Positions 1 to 8,560 of a DNA stretch of 64,000 bases are shown piece by piece. A model generated the notes under the pieces. That model did not search any database, was not told the DNA's origin, and saw only the letters and a list, made by a program, of their open reading frames with translations. The stretch spans positions 62,001 to 126,000 of the forward strand of contig NZ_FUZA01000006.1 of assembly GCF_900167945.1 (NCBI RefSeq). Direction: 5' to 3'. Numbering within the stretch: position 1 is the stretch's first letter; every line of letters begins with the position of its first letter. This DNA comes from Dyadobacter psychrophilus. Its GTDB lineage: Bacteria; Bacteroidota; Bacteroidia; Cytophagales; Spirosomataceae. A program made the position numbers and the translations under genes.

Positions 1-60
1 TTAAAGGCCTCAAAGCCAATCTAAGGGGACAATCGATTCGTTTTTTAAAAAACAGATAGC

Positions 61-540
61 ATGGAAAAACAGTTTTTGGAGATGATCACTATGCATAAGG
101 CCACCATTCATAAGGTGACACGACTTTACCGGGACAGTCCTGAGGATCGCGCGGATCTTTTTCAAGAGATCGTTTTACAGTTGTGGCAGTCTTTCTCAAA
201 ATTCGAGGGGAAGTCCAAGCAAAGTACTTGGATATACAGAATTGCCCTTAACACCGCAATGGCCTGCTATCGAAAGAAGAGCATAATATTATCATTCCCC
301 GAACGATTACCTGACAAGGAAGATACCAACATTGATTATGAGAGTCGGGAGAGAGAAGAGCAGCTGTTTGTAATACTGAAAAAGCTAAATGAAGCAGACA
401 GGGCTTTACTCGCATTGTATTTCGAAGACTTCGACTATCGCCAGATGGCAGAAATAACGGGGTTGAGCGAAAACCATATCGCCGTAAAAATGGGAAGAAT
501 TAGGTCCAGTTTAAAAAAAATATTAAATCCAGTAAAATGA
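61..540 (+). CDS. ECF-type RNA polymerase sigma factor (sigma-70 family)
   Basis: A 159-residue sigma-70 family protein with the two-domain layout of ECF sigma factors. Region 2 spans about residues 10-80, including a stretch rich in acidic and aromatic residues (DLFQEIVLQLWQSF) and the promoter-melting part (STWIYRIALNTA). Region 4, about 105-155, is a helix-turn-helix (YRQMAEITGLSENHIAVKMG) expected to read the -35 element. It would direct core polymerase to a small set of promoters in response to a signal. Its stop overlaps the start of the next gene by 4 nt (ATGA), so the two are translationally coupled. The neighbour is a membrane protein rather than a classical FecR anti-sigma factor. 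The family is clear; the regulon is unknown. Confidence 0.9.
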   Translation: MEKQFLEMITMHKATIHKVTRLYRDSPEDRADLFQEIVLQLWQSFSKFEGKSKQSTWIYRIALNTAMACYRKKSIILSFPERLPDKEDTNIDYESREREEQLFVILKKLNEADRALLALYFEDFDYRQMAEITGLSENHIAVKMGRIRSSLKKILNPVK

Positions 541-1076
541 ATCTCGATGAACTTAAAAACGATTGGAAAAGCATTCAGCCAGAACATACCGGCATGAAAG
601 AGCAGCCAATGCTAAAAAAAGGAACTAGCCAGTTAAATGCTATAAGGCTGCGGCTTGTGATAGAAATAGTGTCCTACATCCTATTTCTCGCCGTTTACTA
701 TACGATGTTTGATGGGGACAAAAAACCGTTGTACGCCAATTTCTTATTGGTAGGATCTTTTCTCCTGGTCATCATACATAGCTTGACGGGCTACCTGGCC
801 GCAAAAAACATTGTATCAGGAGAAGATATTTTACAGTCGATGATTAAATATCACAAAAAGCTTAAAGGATATGCTATGGTTTCTTTGCTGACACGGACGG
901 TCTCATTGATTTGCCTGTTAATTTTCTTTGTTTCTTCTGTAGAGCTTGATACTGAAAAAAACTGGATGCTAATTGGCCTTCTGTTGCTCGTCGCCTTTCA
1001 GGCTTATATAAATCATAAGATATGGTCTGCGAGAATAAACAGAATAGGGCATTGCATTGAAAATTGGCAGTCATAA
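537..1076 (+). CDS. Four-helix membrane protein coupled to the ECF sigma factor
   Basis: This 179-residue protein has a soluble N-terminus (about 1-38) and four hydrophobic segments at about 40-57, 67-88, 112-135 and 143-160. I recognise no named domain. The start codon overlaps the sigma factor stop (ATGA), which argues for coupled expression and a joint function. Membrane proteins encoded directly after an ECF sigma gene often control it, so an anti-sigma or sensor role is plausible. It has no visible zinc-binding anti-sigma motif (HxxxCxxC), so this rests on position only. Confidence 0.75.
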   Translation: MNLDELKNDWKSIQPEHTGMKEQPMLKKGTSQLNAIRLRLVIEIVSYILFLAVYYTMFDGDKKPLYANFLLVGSFLLVIIHSLTGYLAAKNIVSGEDILQSMIKYHKKLKGYAMVSLLTRTVSLICLLIFFVSSVELDTEKNWMLIGLLLLVAFQAYINHKIWSARINRIGHCIENWQS

Positions 1077-1110
1077 ACATAAGACATTAGGCTACCACAG
1101 CCACTAAGCC

Positions 1111-1154
1111 ACCGTGGCGCGGCGGCGGCGCGGTTCGACTCTGTCATCCCGACA
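1111..1154 (+). pseudogene. tRNA-Pro-like 3' remnant with adjacent GC-rich run
   Basis: Positions 1132-1154 read like the T-loop, T-stem 3' strand and 3' acceptor strand of a tRNA: GGTTCGACT, then CTGTCATCCCG, then ACA. From memory this matches the usual 3' end of bacterial tRNA-Pro (ends CATCCCG-A-CA). The expected 5' half (acceptor strand CGGGATG, D arm, anticodon arm) is absent. In its place is a run of almost pure G and C (1114-1133). The T-stem pairs poorly. I read it as a tRNA remnant rather than a working gene. A UUCG-loop terminator follows directly, as expected at a former tRNA 3' end. Confidence 0.4.
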
Positions 1155-1158
1155 AAAA

Positions 1159-1182
1159 CCTGGTCTTCGGACCGGGCTTTTT
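1159..1182 (+). terminator. Intrinsic terminator with UUCG tetraloop
   Basis: The stem CCTGGTC / GACCGGG (7 pairs, one G-T wobble) closes a TTCG tetraloop and is followed by CTTTTT. It lies directly after the tRNA-Pro-like remnant, whose transcript it would have ended, and downstream of the sigma factor operon. Confidence 0.75.
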
Positions 1183-1295
1183 CGGTTTTAGTGCACTAGC
1201 GAAAAATATTGTAACTTGTTAAGTGTAACATAGCCAACGCAAAGCCCCAAAACGCTGGTGGCAGTGTAACAGAACGACAGTAACAACATAAAACA

Positions 1296-1877
1296 ATGCA
1301 AGATTTATTATTTGACTTTATAGCAAAATACATTTCTCTGACAGATGATGAAAAGAACGCTATCGTTTCTTTAGACATATTCCGTTCTTTTAAAAAGGGA
1401 ACAACTTTACTCAAAGAAGGACAAAGGTCTAATGATGGGTACTTTGTTCTTAAAGGTTGTATCCGGACCTATTATATAATAAGCGGAGAAGAAAAAACAA
1501 CGGCATTCTACACAGAAATGGAAGCTTTGACGCCGCATTGTGTTATTAATAAAGCCCCTTCCGAATATTACATATCGTGTGTGGAAGATACAATCCTGAT
1601 AATTTCAACCCCTGATATGGAAACTGAGATGTTTAGCAAGTTTCCAAAGTTTGAAAGCCTTTGCAGAATATTGGGAGAGGAACTTTTGGTTAAGCAACAA
1701 ATTAATTTTGATGAGTTTAAGACCTCTTCTCCCGAACAACGATATTTGAATCTGTTACAAAAAAGACCTGACTTGATTCAACGTGTTCCGCAACACCAGT
1801 TAGCCAGTTATCTTGGTATAAAACCACAGTCATTAAGCAGGTTAAGGGCAAGGATTTTGGAAAAAGATAAAGGTTAA
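1296..1877 (+). CDS. Crp/Fnr family transcriptional regulator
   Basis: A 193-residue protein with an N-terminal cyclic-nucleotide-binding-like beta barrel (about 25-120; FKKGTTLLKEGQRSNDGYFVLKGCIRTYY) and a C-terminal helix-turn-helix (about 160-190; QHQLASYLGIKPQSLSRLRA). The FNR iron-sulfur cysteine set is missing, so oxygen sensing of that type is unlikely. Many short Bacteroidota relatives have lost clear cAMP contacts and their ligands are unknown. The gene is noticeably AT-richer than its neighbours and shares that trait with the next gene, 78 bp downstream, which is the obvious candidate target or partner. Both may have been acquired together. Confidence 0.85.
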   Translation: MQDLLFDFIAKYISLTDDEKNAIVSLDIFRSFKKGTTLLKEGQRSNDGYFVLKGCIRTYYIISGEEKTTAFYTEMEALTPHCVINKAPSEYYISCVEDTILIISTPDMETEMFSKFPKFESLCRILGEELLVKQQINFDEFKTSSPEQRYLNLLQKRPDLIQRVPQHQLASYLGIKPQSLSRLRARILEKDKG

Positions 1878-1955
1878 GAGTCATTTCTTAACTTAAGTGA
1901 ACGTATTTAAGCAACCTGCTAATCTAATTTGCAGTATCATTTAACAGGAAAAGAT

Positions 1956-2579
1956 ATGCAAAAGAGATTTTTACGTTTCGCGTTAATTTTAATGATGGCA
2001 AGCACTCTACAAGTTAGAGCGCAATATGCCAAACAAGACAGCACCTATAAGAAGTTTTTTGTAGGGAGTACTTTATTCATGCTGGCTAATCTTATTCCTG
2101 ATAACAATAAGCCTGAAATGGTTTATCTGAACTTAGGTTATCGCATTACAGGAAAAGATGTAATCTCACTTGAATTTAAAACCTGGAAATATGGCTGGCC
2201 AATTGGCATTCCTTTTGGAAAATCATATGAAGCAGAAGGTGAGGGGTTTCCAGGTTATATTCGAGAATACGGAGTTTCAGTTTCGTATTACAGGTTTTTA
2301 TGGAAAGGTCTTTTTGCTCAAATTGACGTGATGCCTGCTTTGCAAACTTTTGCAAATGATAACGGTAATAAAATTGACAATGGCTTTCAAATCTTTAACA
2401 CTTACTCCATTGGTTATCACGTTAAACTTTTCAAGGATAGGTTTTTTATACAACCTTCAATTGCAATAACGCATCGTCCCTATCAATCAAAAATGCCTGA
2501 TTCGTTTAAACAGATTGATGACAGATGGTCAAGATTCTTCTTCGGGCAGCCGGGATTGCACTTTGGTTTTAATTTTTAA
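1956..2579 (+). CDS. Secreted, probably outer-membrane protein of unknown function
   Basis: I start this at the ATG at 1956, preceded by a purine-rich ACAGGAAAAG, rather than the in-frame TTG at 1929. That gives 207 residues opening with a clean signal peptide (MQKRFLRFALILMMASTLQVRA, cleavage before QY). The mature part alternates polar and aromatic residues and ends HFGFNF, typical of Bacteroidota outer-membrane beta-barrel proteins. I do not recognise a family. It is AT-rich like the Crp/Fnr gene before it and is probably co-transcribed with it. Confidence 0.7.
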   Translation: MQKRFLRFALILMMASTLQVRAQYAKQDSTYKKFFVGSTLFMLANLIPDNNKPEMVYLNLGYRITGKDVISLEFKTWKYGWPIGIPFGKSYEAEGEGFPGYIREYGVSVSYYRFLWKGLFAQIDVMPALQTFANDNGNKIDNGFQIFNTYSIGYHVKLFKDRFFIQPSIAITHRPYQSKMPDSFKQIDDRWSRFFFGQPGLHFGFNF

Positions 2580-3082
2580 GACTGCAATGACAGGATGAAG
2601 GCAACTATTTTATTTCGATACCACAGCTCGGGGGCTGTTTTCATCGGGTAATCCAGGAATAAATTATAACCGCGCTATACTATTACCTCCGCCATTTCCG
2701 TTGTATCGATGGCATTGGCGATAGATAACTTGTAATTTAGTACTATCCAGTCATTTACCGGCATTCTTTCTTTGCAACTCAAACTGAAACAATTATTATT
2801 GTTTGACAGTTGCCTCCCTAGGAAAAACTGCTACACTCAACATCCTTTATTGGAATTGTGATCGTTCATATGGCGCTGATAACATAGCCGCCAAGATCTG
2901 ACGCATCTAGCGAAATGTCCAAAATCCGATGCGACCAGCCGCAAAGAGTTTTAACGTTCGTAATTTTTGCACTAGCGCTGACGCTGTGCCAATATCGAGT
3001 ATGAAGGCTGTGGCAATATATGTCCCACATTTCTCATAGAAAAACAGGAATTTATAATTAGTCAAATAAATCTAATTTAACT
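2580..3082. other. 503-bp stretch without a convincing gene
   Basis: No open frame of credible length or composition is present. A 29-codon minus-strand frame (2675-2764) could be the remains of a gene but has no recognisable motif. A 10-bp word, TGCACTAGCG, at 2968-2977 recurs at 1192-1201, just left of the AT-rich Crp/envelope pair. I see no RNA gene or clear terminator here. Confidence 0.5.
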
Positions 3083-3727
3083 ATGAAAACTGATCAGGAG
3101 AATTTCTGGAGTAAAAATTTCGGGCAAGAATACAGCGACAGGAATTCCTGGCAATCTGATGCAGAGTGGGATAAATTTTATCTGGACAATTGGGGCAAGT
3201 CAAAATTAGATATTAACAATATCGTGCTGGAAGGTTTGCCTAAGGATATCAGGATATTGGAAGTCGGCTGCAACATTGGTATGCAGCTAAGAGGTTTTCA
3301 GAGAATGGGTTTTGAAAATCTATATGGCATAGAGTTACAACATTATGCCGTGGAAAAAGCCAAGCAAATTAACAGCAAAATCAACATTATGCAGGGTTCT
3401 GGCTTTGACCTGCCTTTTAAAGATGCGTTTTTTGACCTGGTATGTACCAACGGGGTCTTAATCCATATAGCTCCCGCAGACCACAGCCGTATCATGAAGG
3501 AAATGTACCGCTGCAGCAATAAGTATATCATGGGATGGGAATACTATGCCGACGATATTCAAGATATCAACTACCGGGGAAATACCGGCTATCTCTGGAA
3601 AGCTGATTTCGCCGGCATTTTTATGAAAAACTTCCCCGATTTAAAGGAGGTCTCTCGTGCCAAAGTTCCTTATATCTCTGAAAAAGAAAAGGGGAATGTG
3701 GATGAGATCTATTTATTGACAAAATAA
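3083..3727 (+). CDS. SAM-dependent methyltransferase, pseudaminic-acid-associated type
   Basis: A 214-residue class I methyltransferase. The glycine-rich SAM-binding motif I is ILEVGCNIGMQL (about 58-69), followed by the acidic strand end YGIEL and the motif IV region FDLVCTNGVLIHI. The N-terminus (FWSKNFGQEYSDRN) resembles the small family annotated as pseudaminic acid biosynthesis-associated methylases. No other nonulosonic acid genes lie nearby, so the substrate cannot be deduced from context. It may act on a surface sugar or a small metabolite. The gene stands alone, about 80 bp before an unrelated LEA-type gene. Confidence 0.7.
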   Translation: MKTDQENFWSKNFGQEYSDRNSWQSDAEWDKFYLDNWGKSKLDINNIVLEGLPKDIRILEVGCNIGMQLRGFQRMGFENLYGIELQHYAVEKAKQINSKINIMQGSGFDLPFKDAFFDLVCTNGVLIHIAPADHSRIMKEMYRCSNKYIMGWEYYADDIQDINYRGNTGYLWKADFAGIFMKNFPDLKEVSRAKVPYISEKEKGNVDEIYLLTK

Positions 3728-3806
3728 CGAATACACATTTTCCTCTCACCGTTGGCTGGCATAAGAATTATATCGGGAAAGCAGAAGAAATCTTAATTCT
3801 GAGCAC

Positions 3807-4721
3807 ATGCGGTTCAACAAATGGTACATTATATCGCTATTAATATTGTTGCTGGCCGGAGCTGGGATCTGGTGGTGGAAATCGCCCAGTTCCGACCAGG
3901 CAAAAGAGAAAGCGGCCGATAAAGTAATGCCGACTATTGGCGTGGCATCGGCCAAGATCACCGATATCGATGCGGAGCGGATCAAGCTGGTTAGCCAGGT
4001 GACGCTCTATAACCCACTCCCGGTGGATATTAAAACAAGCCGGTTGAATTATATCATTTACATTGACTCGGTAAAGGTTATTGAGGATGCCTATGAAAAA
4101 CCTATTAGTATCCAATCTTCGGACAGCTCCACAATAACACTTCCCATGCAAGTGCTGGCCAAACCCCTGGCACAGATTCTGACATATTTTGAAGATAAAA
4201 AGATTGATAGTGCTGACTATTCAATGAAGGCTTCTTTTGAAGTAGACGTCCCGATTGCCGGAGATCGGAAGTTTAACATGGATATCTCGAGACGGTTACC
4301 TGCATTAAGGTTTCCGAAAGTCAAGGTCAGACATGTTGACCTGAATGCGCTCAAATTGAAAAGCAAAGGGATGGACGTTGAAGTGGAAATCTTTAATCCA
4401 AATTTGTTCCCATTAAAATTAAGCGATGCCAAATTCCATTTTAGTGTTGAAAATGCATTGGAAATGGACGGTGTTTTAGAAAAAGTAATCCGGATTCCTG
4501 CAAAAGGGACTCAAAACGTTTCCATGCATGCGCTGATGACGGACGGGAATATGCTTAAAACCGGCTGGAAGATGCTGACAGACAAAAAGGATACGCAATT
4601 CGCTGGCAAATTTACCGGCAACATTGATTCGGAAAACAAAATGCTGAGCGGCAGCAAAATGAATGCCACCATCACAGGCACGCTTGACGAGATCGTAAAC
4701 ACCGTCAAGAAAGTGGACTAG
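3807..4721 (+). CDS. LEA type 2 (WHy domain) family protein with N-terminal anchor
   Basis: A 304-residue protein with a single N-terminal membrane segment (about 6-24, IISLLILLLAGAGIWWW) followed by two related beta-sandwich units of the LEA-14/WHy type. Each carries the signature of a polar strand ending in N-P: VTLYNPLPVDI (about 68-78) and VEIFNPNLFPL (about 192-202). Such proteins are linked to desiccation or osmotic stress, or act as periplasmic scaffolds in bacteria; here the anchor suggests the periplasmic face. It ends 3 bp before the longest form of the next open frame, so the two may be one transcript. Confidence 0.7.
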   Translation: MRFNKWYIISLLILLLAGAGIWWWKSPSSDQAKEKAADKVMPTIGVASAKITDIDAERIKLVSQVTLYNPLPVDIKTSRLNYIIYIDSVKVIEDAYEKPISIQSSDSSTITLPMQVLAKPLAQILTYFEDKKIDSADYSMKASFEVDVPIAGDRKFNMDISRRLPALRFPKVKVRHVDLNALKLKSKGMDVEVEIFNPNLFPLKLSDAKFHFSVENALEMDGVLEKVIRIPAKGTQNVSMHALMTDGNMLKTGWKMLTDKKDTQFAGKFTGNIDSENKMLSGSKMNATITGTLDEIVNTVKKVD

Positions 4722-4724
4722 GAT

Positions 4725-6095
4725 TTGATAGATTATCAGCTAGTTTTGCATGACGAACAAGTATTTTTTGTGTCCAGGCTGATCTCCCCCAACCCTGCAA
4801 TTCTTAATTTCTATTTTGTAGCGTTTCTAATCACGTTTTTTAGAGCCGGTGATTTGTCTGCACAATCGGCAGATACCTTACACCGGGAAATATCAATTGA
4901 TTTTGAGTTAAGGCCCAGAGCTGAGTTCCTTGATAATTTTCGGTGGACAGCAGCCGATACGGCCAAGCCCAATTTATATATCACCCAGAGGAACCGGCTC
5001 AGCATTACTTACAAGACTAATCGCCTTAGTTTACACGTTTCGCCGCAGGAAATACATGTTTGGGGTGATGCAGGACGCTTTTCCCGCGTCGGCAGTGTTA
5101 ATTTTTTTGAGCTGTACGCCGAACCCGTTCTTACTAAAAATTTTTCTGTCAGGATTGGCAGACAAGCTTTATCACTCGACAATGGCAGGATTTTCTCCGC
5201 TGCGCCCTGGGGACAGCAGAGCCGGGCGCACGAAGGTATCCGGCTGCTTTACAAAAAGAGATTAGAAACAGACCTGACATTGGCTTTCACCCGTCCATAT
5301 GGACAGTATTTCGACCCCGCCTACTCACCGGTTGCTTCGCATACATATAAATATCTTTTTGTCCATCACCTGAAATACAGGTTCAGTAATAACATTACCC
5401 TCACAACGATCAATGCGATGGATGTATTCAGGAGAACGACCAACGACCGGCAGTACTATCAACGTATTAACAACGGCGGACGGCTTGAATACACTCAGGG
5501 CAGCATTTACGGAACAGTGAGCGCGTTTTATCAATATGGTGAAAACGCAGCATCGGAAAAATTACGGGCTTATTACATTCAACCCGAGATCAGCGCCAAT
5601 ACCGGAAAAACATTGTTCCGACTCGGTGCCGAAATATTGAGTGGCGAGAAAAATACTGCTTCGAAAGAAATATCCCGCTCGTTCGTACCGCTTTATGGGG
5701 TTGCCTGGAAATTTATGGGCAATATGAACCTGTTCACCAGGTTCCCGGCGGATGTTAATGAAAAAGGGCTGGTCAACCCTTACCTGTTTATCATTTTCCA
5801 GGCCGGTGAAAAGCTATCTTTGCGAAGCGATGCCCACCTATTTTACTCACAATATCCACTGCTGAATGAAGGCAATGAAATCGATGGAAAGTACCTGGGG
5901 TTTGAAAGTGACTTGTCTTTGAATTACAAGCCCCTCAAAGGAATAGAAATCACTTATGGGTTTTCGGTTACCGTTGCCAACAAGCGCATGGAACTACTCA
6001 ACAAGATTCCGGATGCAGGAAAGACGCCGGTTTGGAGCTATCTGATGGTATCCCTCTCCCCTCGCCTGCTAAGCCGGAAATGGATTACGCTTTGA
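4725..6095 (+). CDS. Alginate-export-type outer-membrane porin (start uncertain)
   Basis: An approximately 450-residue beta-barrel protein of the alginate export family: secretion signal, then regularly alternating strands, with the family-like stretch RIGRQALSLDNGR. It probably forms a passive channel for an anionic sugar or oligosaccharide. The start is a problem. The longest frame opens with TTG at 4725 and a GTG is at 4770, but the only nearby ATG (4750) is one frame away and reads 10 codons to a stop. One extra T in the T6 run at 4764-4769 would join that ATG to the main frame and give a normal signal peptide. It ends 10 bp from the convergent permease gene. Confidence 0.6.
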   Translation: MIDYQLVLHDEQVFFVSRLISPNPAILNFYFVAFLITFFRAGDLSAQSADTLHREISIDFELRPRAEFLDNFRWTAADTAKPNLYITQRNRLSITYKTNRLSLHVSPQEIHVWGDAGRFSRVGSVNFFELYAEPVLTKNFSVRIGRQALSLDNGRIFSAAPWGQQSRAHEGIRLLYKKRLETDLTLAFTRPYGQYFDPAYSPVASHTYKYLFVHHLKYRFSNNITLTTINAMDVFRRTTNDRQYYQRINNGGRLEYTQGSIYGTVSAFYQYGENAASEKLRAYYIQPEISANTGKTLFRLGAEILSGEKNTASKEISRSFVPLYGVAWKFMGNMNLFTRFPADVNEKGLVNPYLFIIFQAGEKLSLRSDAHLFYSQYPLLNEGNEIDGKYLGFESDLSLNYKPLKGIEITYGFSVTVANKRMELLNKIPDAGKTPVWSYLMVSLSPRLLSRKWITL

Positions 6096-6105
6096 ATTTG
6101 GATAG

Positions 6106-8535
6106 TTATTCTCTTTTTAACGATTCCGTTGGATTGGCTTTTGCCGCTTTAATTGTTTGCAGACTTACTGTAAGCACGCCCGTGAACAAAGCCAGCGCAG
6201 CTGCCAGAACAAAAGTCCACCATTGAATGTCTATGCGGTTTGCAAAATCCTGTAACCACCGATTCATTCCATACCACGCAACCGGGGAGGCGATCACGAC
6301 CGCGATGAGAATCAGTATTATGAAATCCCGGGACAGCAACAAAGCGATTCCGGATACAGATGCACCCAGTACTTTTCTAATGCTGATTTCCTTTGTTCGC
6401 TGTTTAACAACTAATGCGGCCAGACTAAATAACCCCAAAGCGGATATTGAAATCGCCAGTAAGGCAAATGAAGTAAAAATGGAGGCCAGCCGGTTCTCTG
6501 ACTCGTAGAGTTTTTGCAAATTGTCGTCAGCAAAGGAATAATGGAAATTTTCTGTTGGAAAAAATTCCTTCCAGGTCTGCTCAATGTAACGGATGCTTTC
6601 CGGAATATTTCGGTTATTCAGACGAATGTAAGTGGTTGTGCCAAACCATCCTTTTTTTGGCTTATAAACAAGCAATGGGCTTGTCTCTTTCAAAGTGGTA
6701 ACCTGAAAATCATTTACGACGCCTATCACGGTCCCTTGCAATGCGCCGAGTTTTATCACTTCATTCACAGGCTGTTTTAATCGCAACGCTTTTGCCAGGC
6801 TTTCCGTGATAATAATTGGACTTTGATAAAGCAATTCATCGGCAAGCTTGGTGTCCGATTCCTTCCTCGCAGCTGTGTACAGCGAATCGTAATCCATGTA
6901 GTCACTTGGAGATTCGTGTGAAAAATCCCTGCCGCTTTTAACCTTTATGTCCATTGTTTTAAGAAAATCCTGATCGCCATAAACAAATCCAAAGTGTAAA
7001 CTATGCGAACTATCGGCCGGATCGGTCATACTTGACGTGTTTCCTATGGAATTGCCTAAGTTAAGTTCTGCAAAACTGACGGAGCCAATATTTGGGCTGC
7101 TAAGCAATTTTGATTTGAATGCTTCCGGTTTACTACTGAGATGAATGGATGGTAAAATCAGCAAATGATCTTTATTGAACCCTAGCGGCCTGCTGTTGAA
7201 CAAGTGAAGCTGCTGCCAAACAACGATAGTGGCAACAATGAGGACTAATGAAATGCTAAACTGCAATACAATTAATATTTTACGCAGACTGAAATTAATG
7301 TTCAGGCCACCACTCCTGTCTTTTAAGATGCTGGCGGGCTGCAATTTACTGAGGAAAAGAGCTGGATAAATTCCTGACAATGCCCCTGCCCCGAGTGAGA
7401 TCAGGAGAAACAAAACCAGGTTTCGAAGGCAGAGAAGGTCACTTACCAGCAAATTGACCTGTAACAATTTGTTGAACACAGGCAACGCCAAAACTGAAAC
7501 AATAGCTCCCAATCCAGTTGCAAGCACAAAAAACAAAAACGATTCTCCTATAAATTGAAAGGCAAGCTGAGCACGTCCGCTTCCCAATGTTTTCCGGATA
7601 CCCACTTCCTTAACCCGCTGTAATGCCTGGGCGGTTGTCAAGTTCATGTAATTAATGCAACCGATCAATAATATGAGCACCGCGGCAATGCCAAAAATAT
7701 ATATGTAGCGGATGTCACTTAGATTTAGATTGGCACTTGAAATTTTACCAGTGCGTAAATGAATGTCGATTAATGGCAAAAGACGGATACTGGTGGTTTT
7801 ATTCAGGTTGTACTTTGTCAAAACATTCTGCATTCTCGCTTCGACCCTGGCAATGTTGGCTTTGGGCTTAAAAAGTATATACTGCGGTAATCCTGAATAA
7901 CCGCGAAAATTTAAAGTTTGGGTGCTAACAGGTTGAGATAAAATGACATCTGCACTGAAATGCGTATTTGCGGGGATATTTTCAGCGATGGCTGTAACCG
8001 TGTAATAGGTTAGAGCCCCATTGAACGATTTACGGGTCAGTGTTTTACCAACTGCGTCTGTGCCAGGAAAAAGCTTTTCAGCCGTTTCTCTGCTTAATAC
8101 AATGCCAGATTTATCTTTCAAGGCAGTGGCTTTATCCCCTTGAGTGATTGGCAAATCAAAAATTTCCAGAAAATTGGGATTAACCATAATGGAATTCAAC
8201 TGCACAGGCCTGTCGTCCACCAGATACGTTGTTTTGTAAGGGAGCAGGGAGGTGAATGTTTCAATCTCAAAAAATTCCGCAGCCAGTGTTTTTCCAAGTG
8301 CTTCGGGCGTTTGTACGGTCCTCTCGATTGGATCCGTGCTGTTCGACTCCATTACCAGATAATATATCCTGTCAGAATTGGAAAAATGTTTATCAAAAGA
8401 CAGTTCATACCTAATGTAGGCGATGATCAGCATCACACTGGATAAGCCCACAACAAGTCCGAAAAGATTAGTGAAGGAATAAATACGCCCTTTCCTAAAA
8501 TTCCGATAACCAATAGTCAAAAAGTTTCTGATCAT
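6106..8535 (-). CDS. FtsX/MacB-type ABC transporter permease
   Basis: An 809-residue permease built as a duplicated FtsX/MacB unit. There is an N-terminal helix at about 20-42 (IYSFTNLFGLVVGLSSVMLIIAYI), a large periplasmic MacB-like domain, an FtsX block of membrane helices at about 275-400 (GIRKTLGSGRAQL coupling segment), a second periplasmic domain, and a C-terminal FtsX block (about 680-800, with SIRKVLGASVSGIALLL). These proteins work with a separate ATPase in mechanotransmission or peptide/antibiotic efflux; no ATPase gene is in this window. Such stand-alone permeases are very numerous in Cytophagales. It faces the amidohydrolase gene, 25 bp upstream on the same strand. Confidence 0.88.
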   Translation of the reverse strand: MIRNFLTIGYRNFRKGRIYSFTNLFGLVVGLSSVMLIIAYIRYELSFDKHFSNSDRIYYLVMESNSTDPIERTVQTPEALGKTLAAEFFEIETFTSLLPYKTTYLVDDRPVQLNSIMVNPNFLEIFDLPITQGDKATALKDKSGIVLSRETAEKLFPGTDAVGKTLTRKSFNGALTYYTVTAIAENIPANTHFSADVILSQPVSTQTLNFRGYSGLPQYILFKPKANIARVEARMQNVLTKYNLNKTTSIRLLPLIDIHLRTGKISSANLNLSDIRYIYIFGIAAVLILLIGCINYMNLTTAQALQRVKEVGIRKTLGSGRAQLAFQFIGESFLFFVLATGLGAIVSVLALPVFNKLLQVNLLVSDLLCLRNLVLFLLISLGAGALSGIYPALFLSKLQPASILKDRSGGLNINFSLRKILIVLQFSISLVLIVATIVVWQQLHLFNSRPLGFNKDHLLILPSIHLSSKPEAFKSKLLSSPNIGSVSFAELNLGNSIGNTSSMTDPADSSHSLHFGFVYGDQDFLKTMDIKVKSGRDFSHESPSDYMDYDSLYTAARKESDTKLADELLYQSPIIITESLAKALRLKQPVNEVIKLGALQGTVIGVVNDFQVTTLKETSPLLVYKPKKGWFGTTTYIRLNNRNIPESIRYIEQTWKEFFPTENFHYSFADDNLQKLYESENRLASIFTSFALLAISISALGLFSLAALVVKQRTKEISIRKVLGASVSGIALLLSRDFIILILIAVVIASPVAWYGMNRWLQDFANRIDIQWWTFVLAAALALFTGVLTVSLQTIKAAKANPTESLKRE

Positions 8536-8560
8536 AGCGCCGAAAATTTGAGAATCTAAG

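Noticed and set aside
1-60. Possible 3' end of an upstream gene
   Set aside because: Seven codons followed by a stop are visible in one frame; too little to support a gene.
2675-2764. 29-codon minus-strand frame in the 2.6-3.1 kb gap
   Set aside because: No motif, weak ribosome-binding site and no companion; mentioned only as a possible gene remnant.
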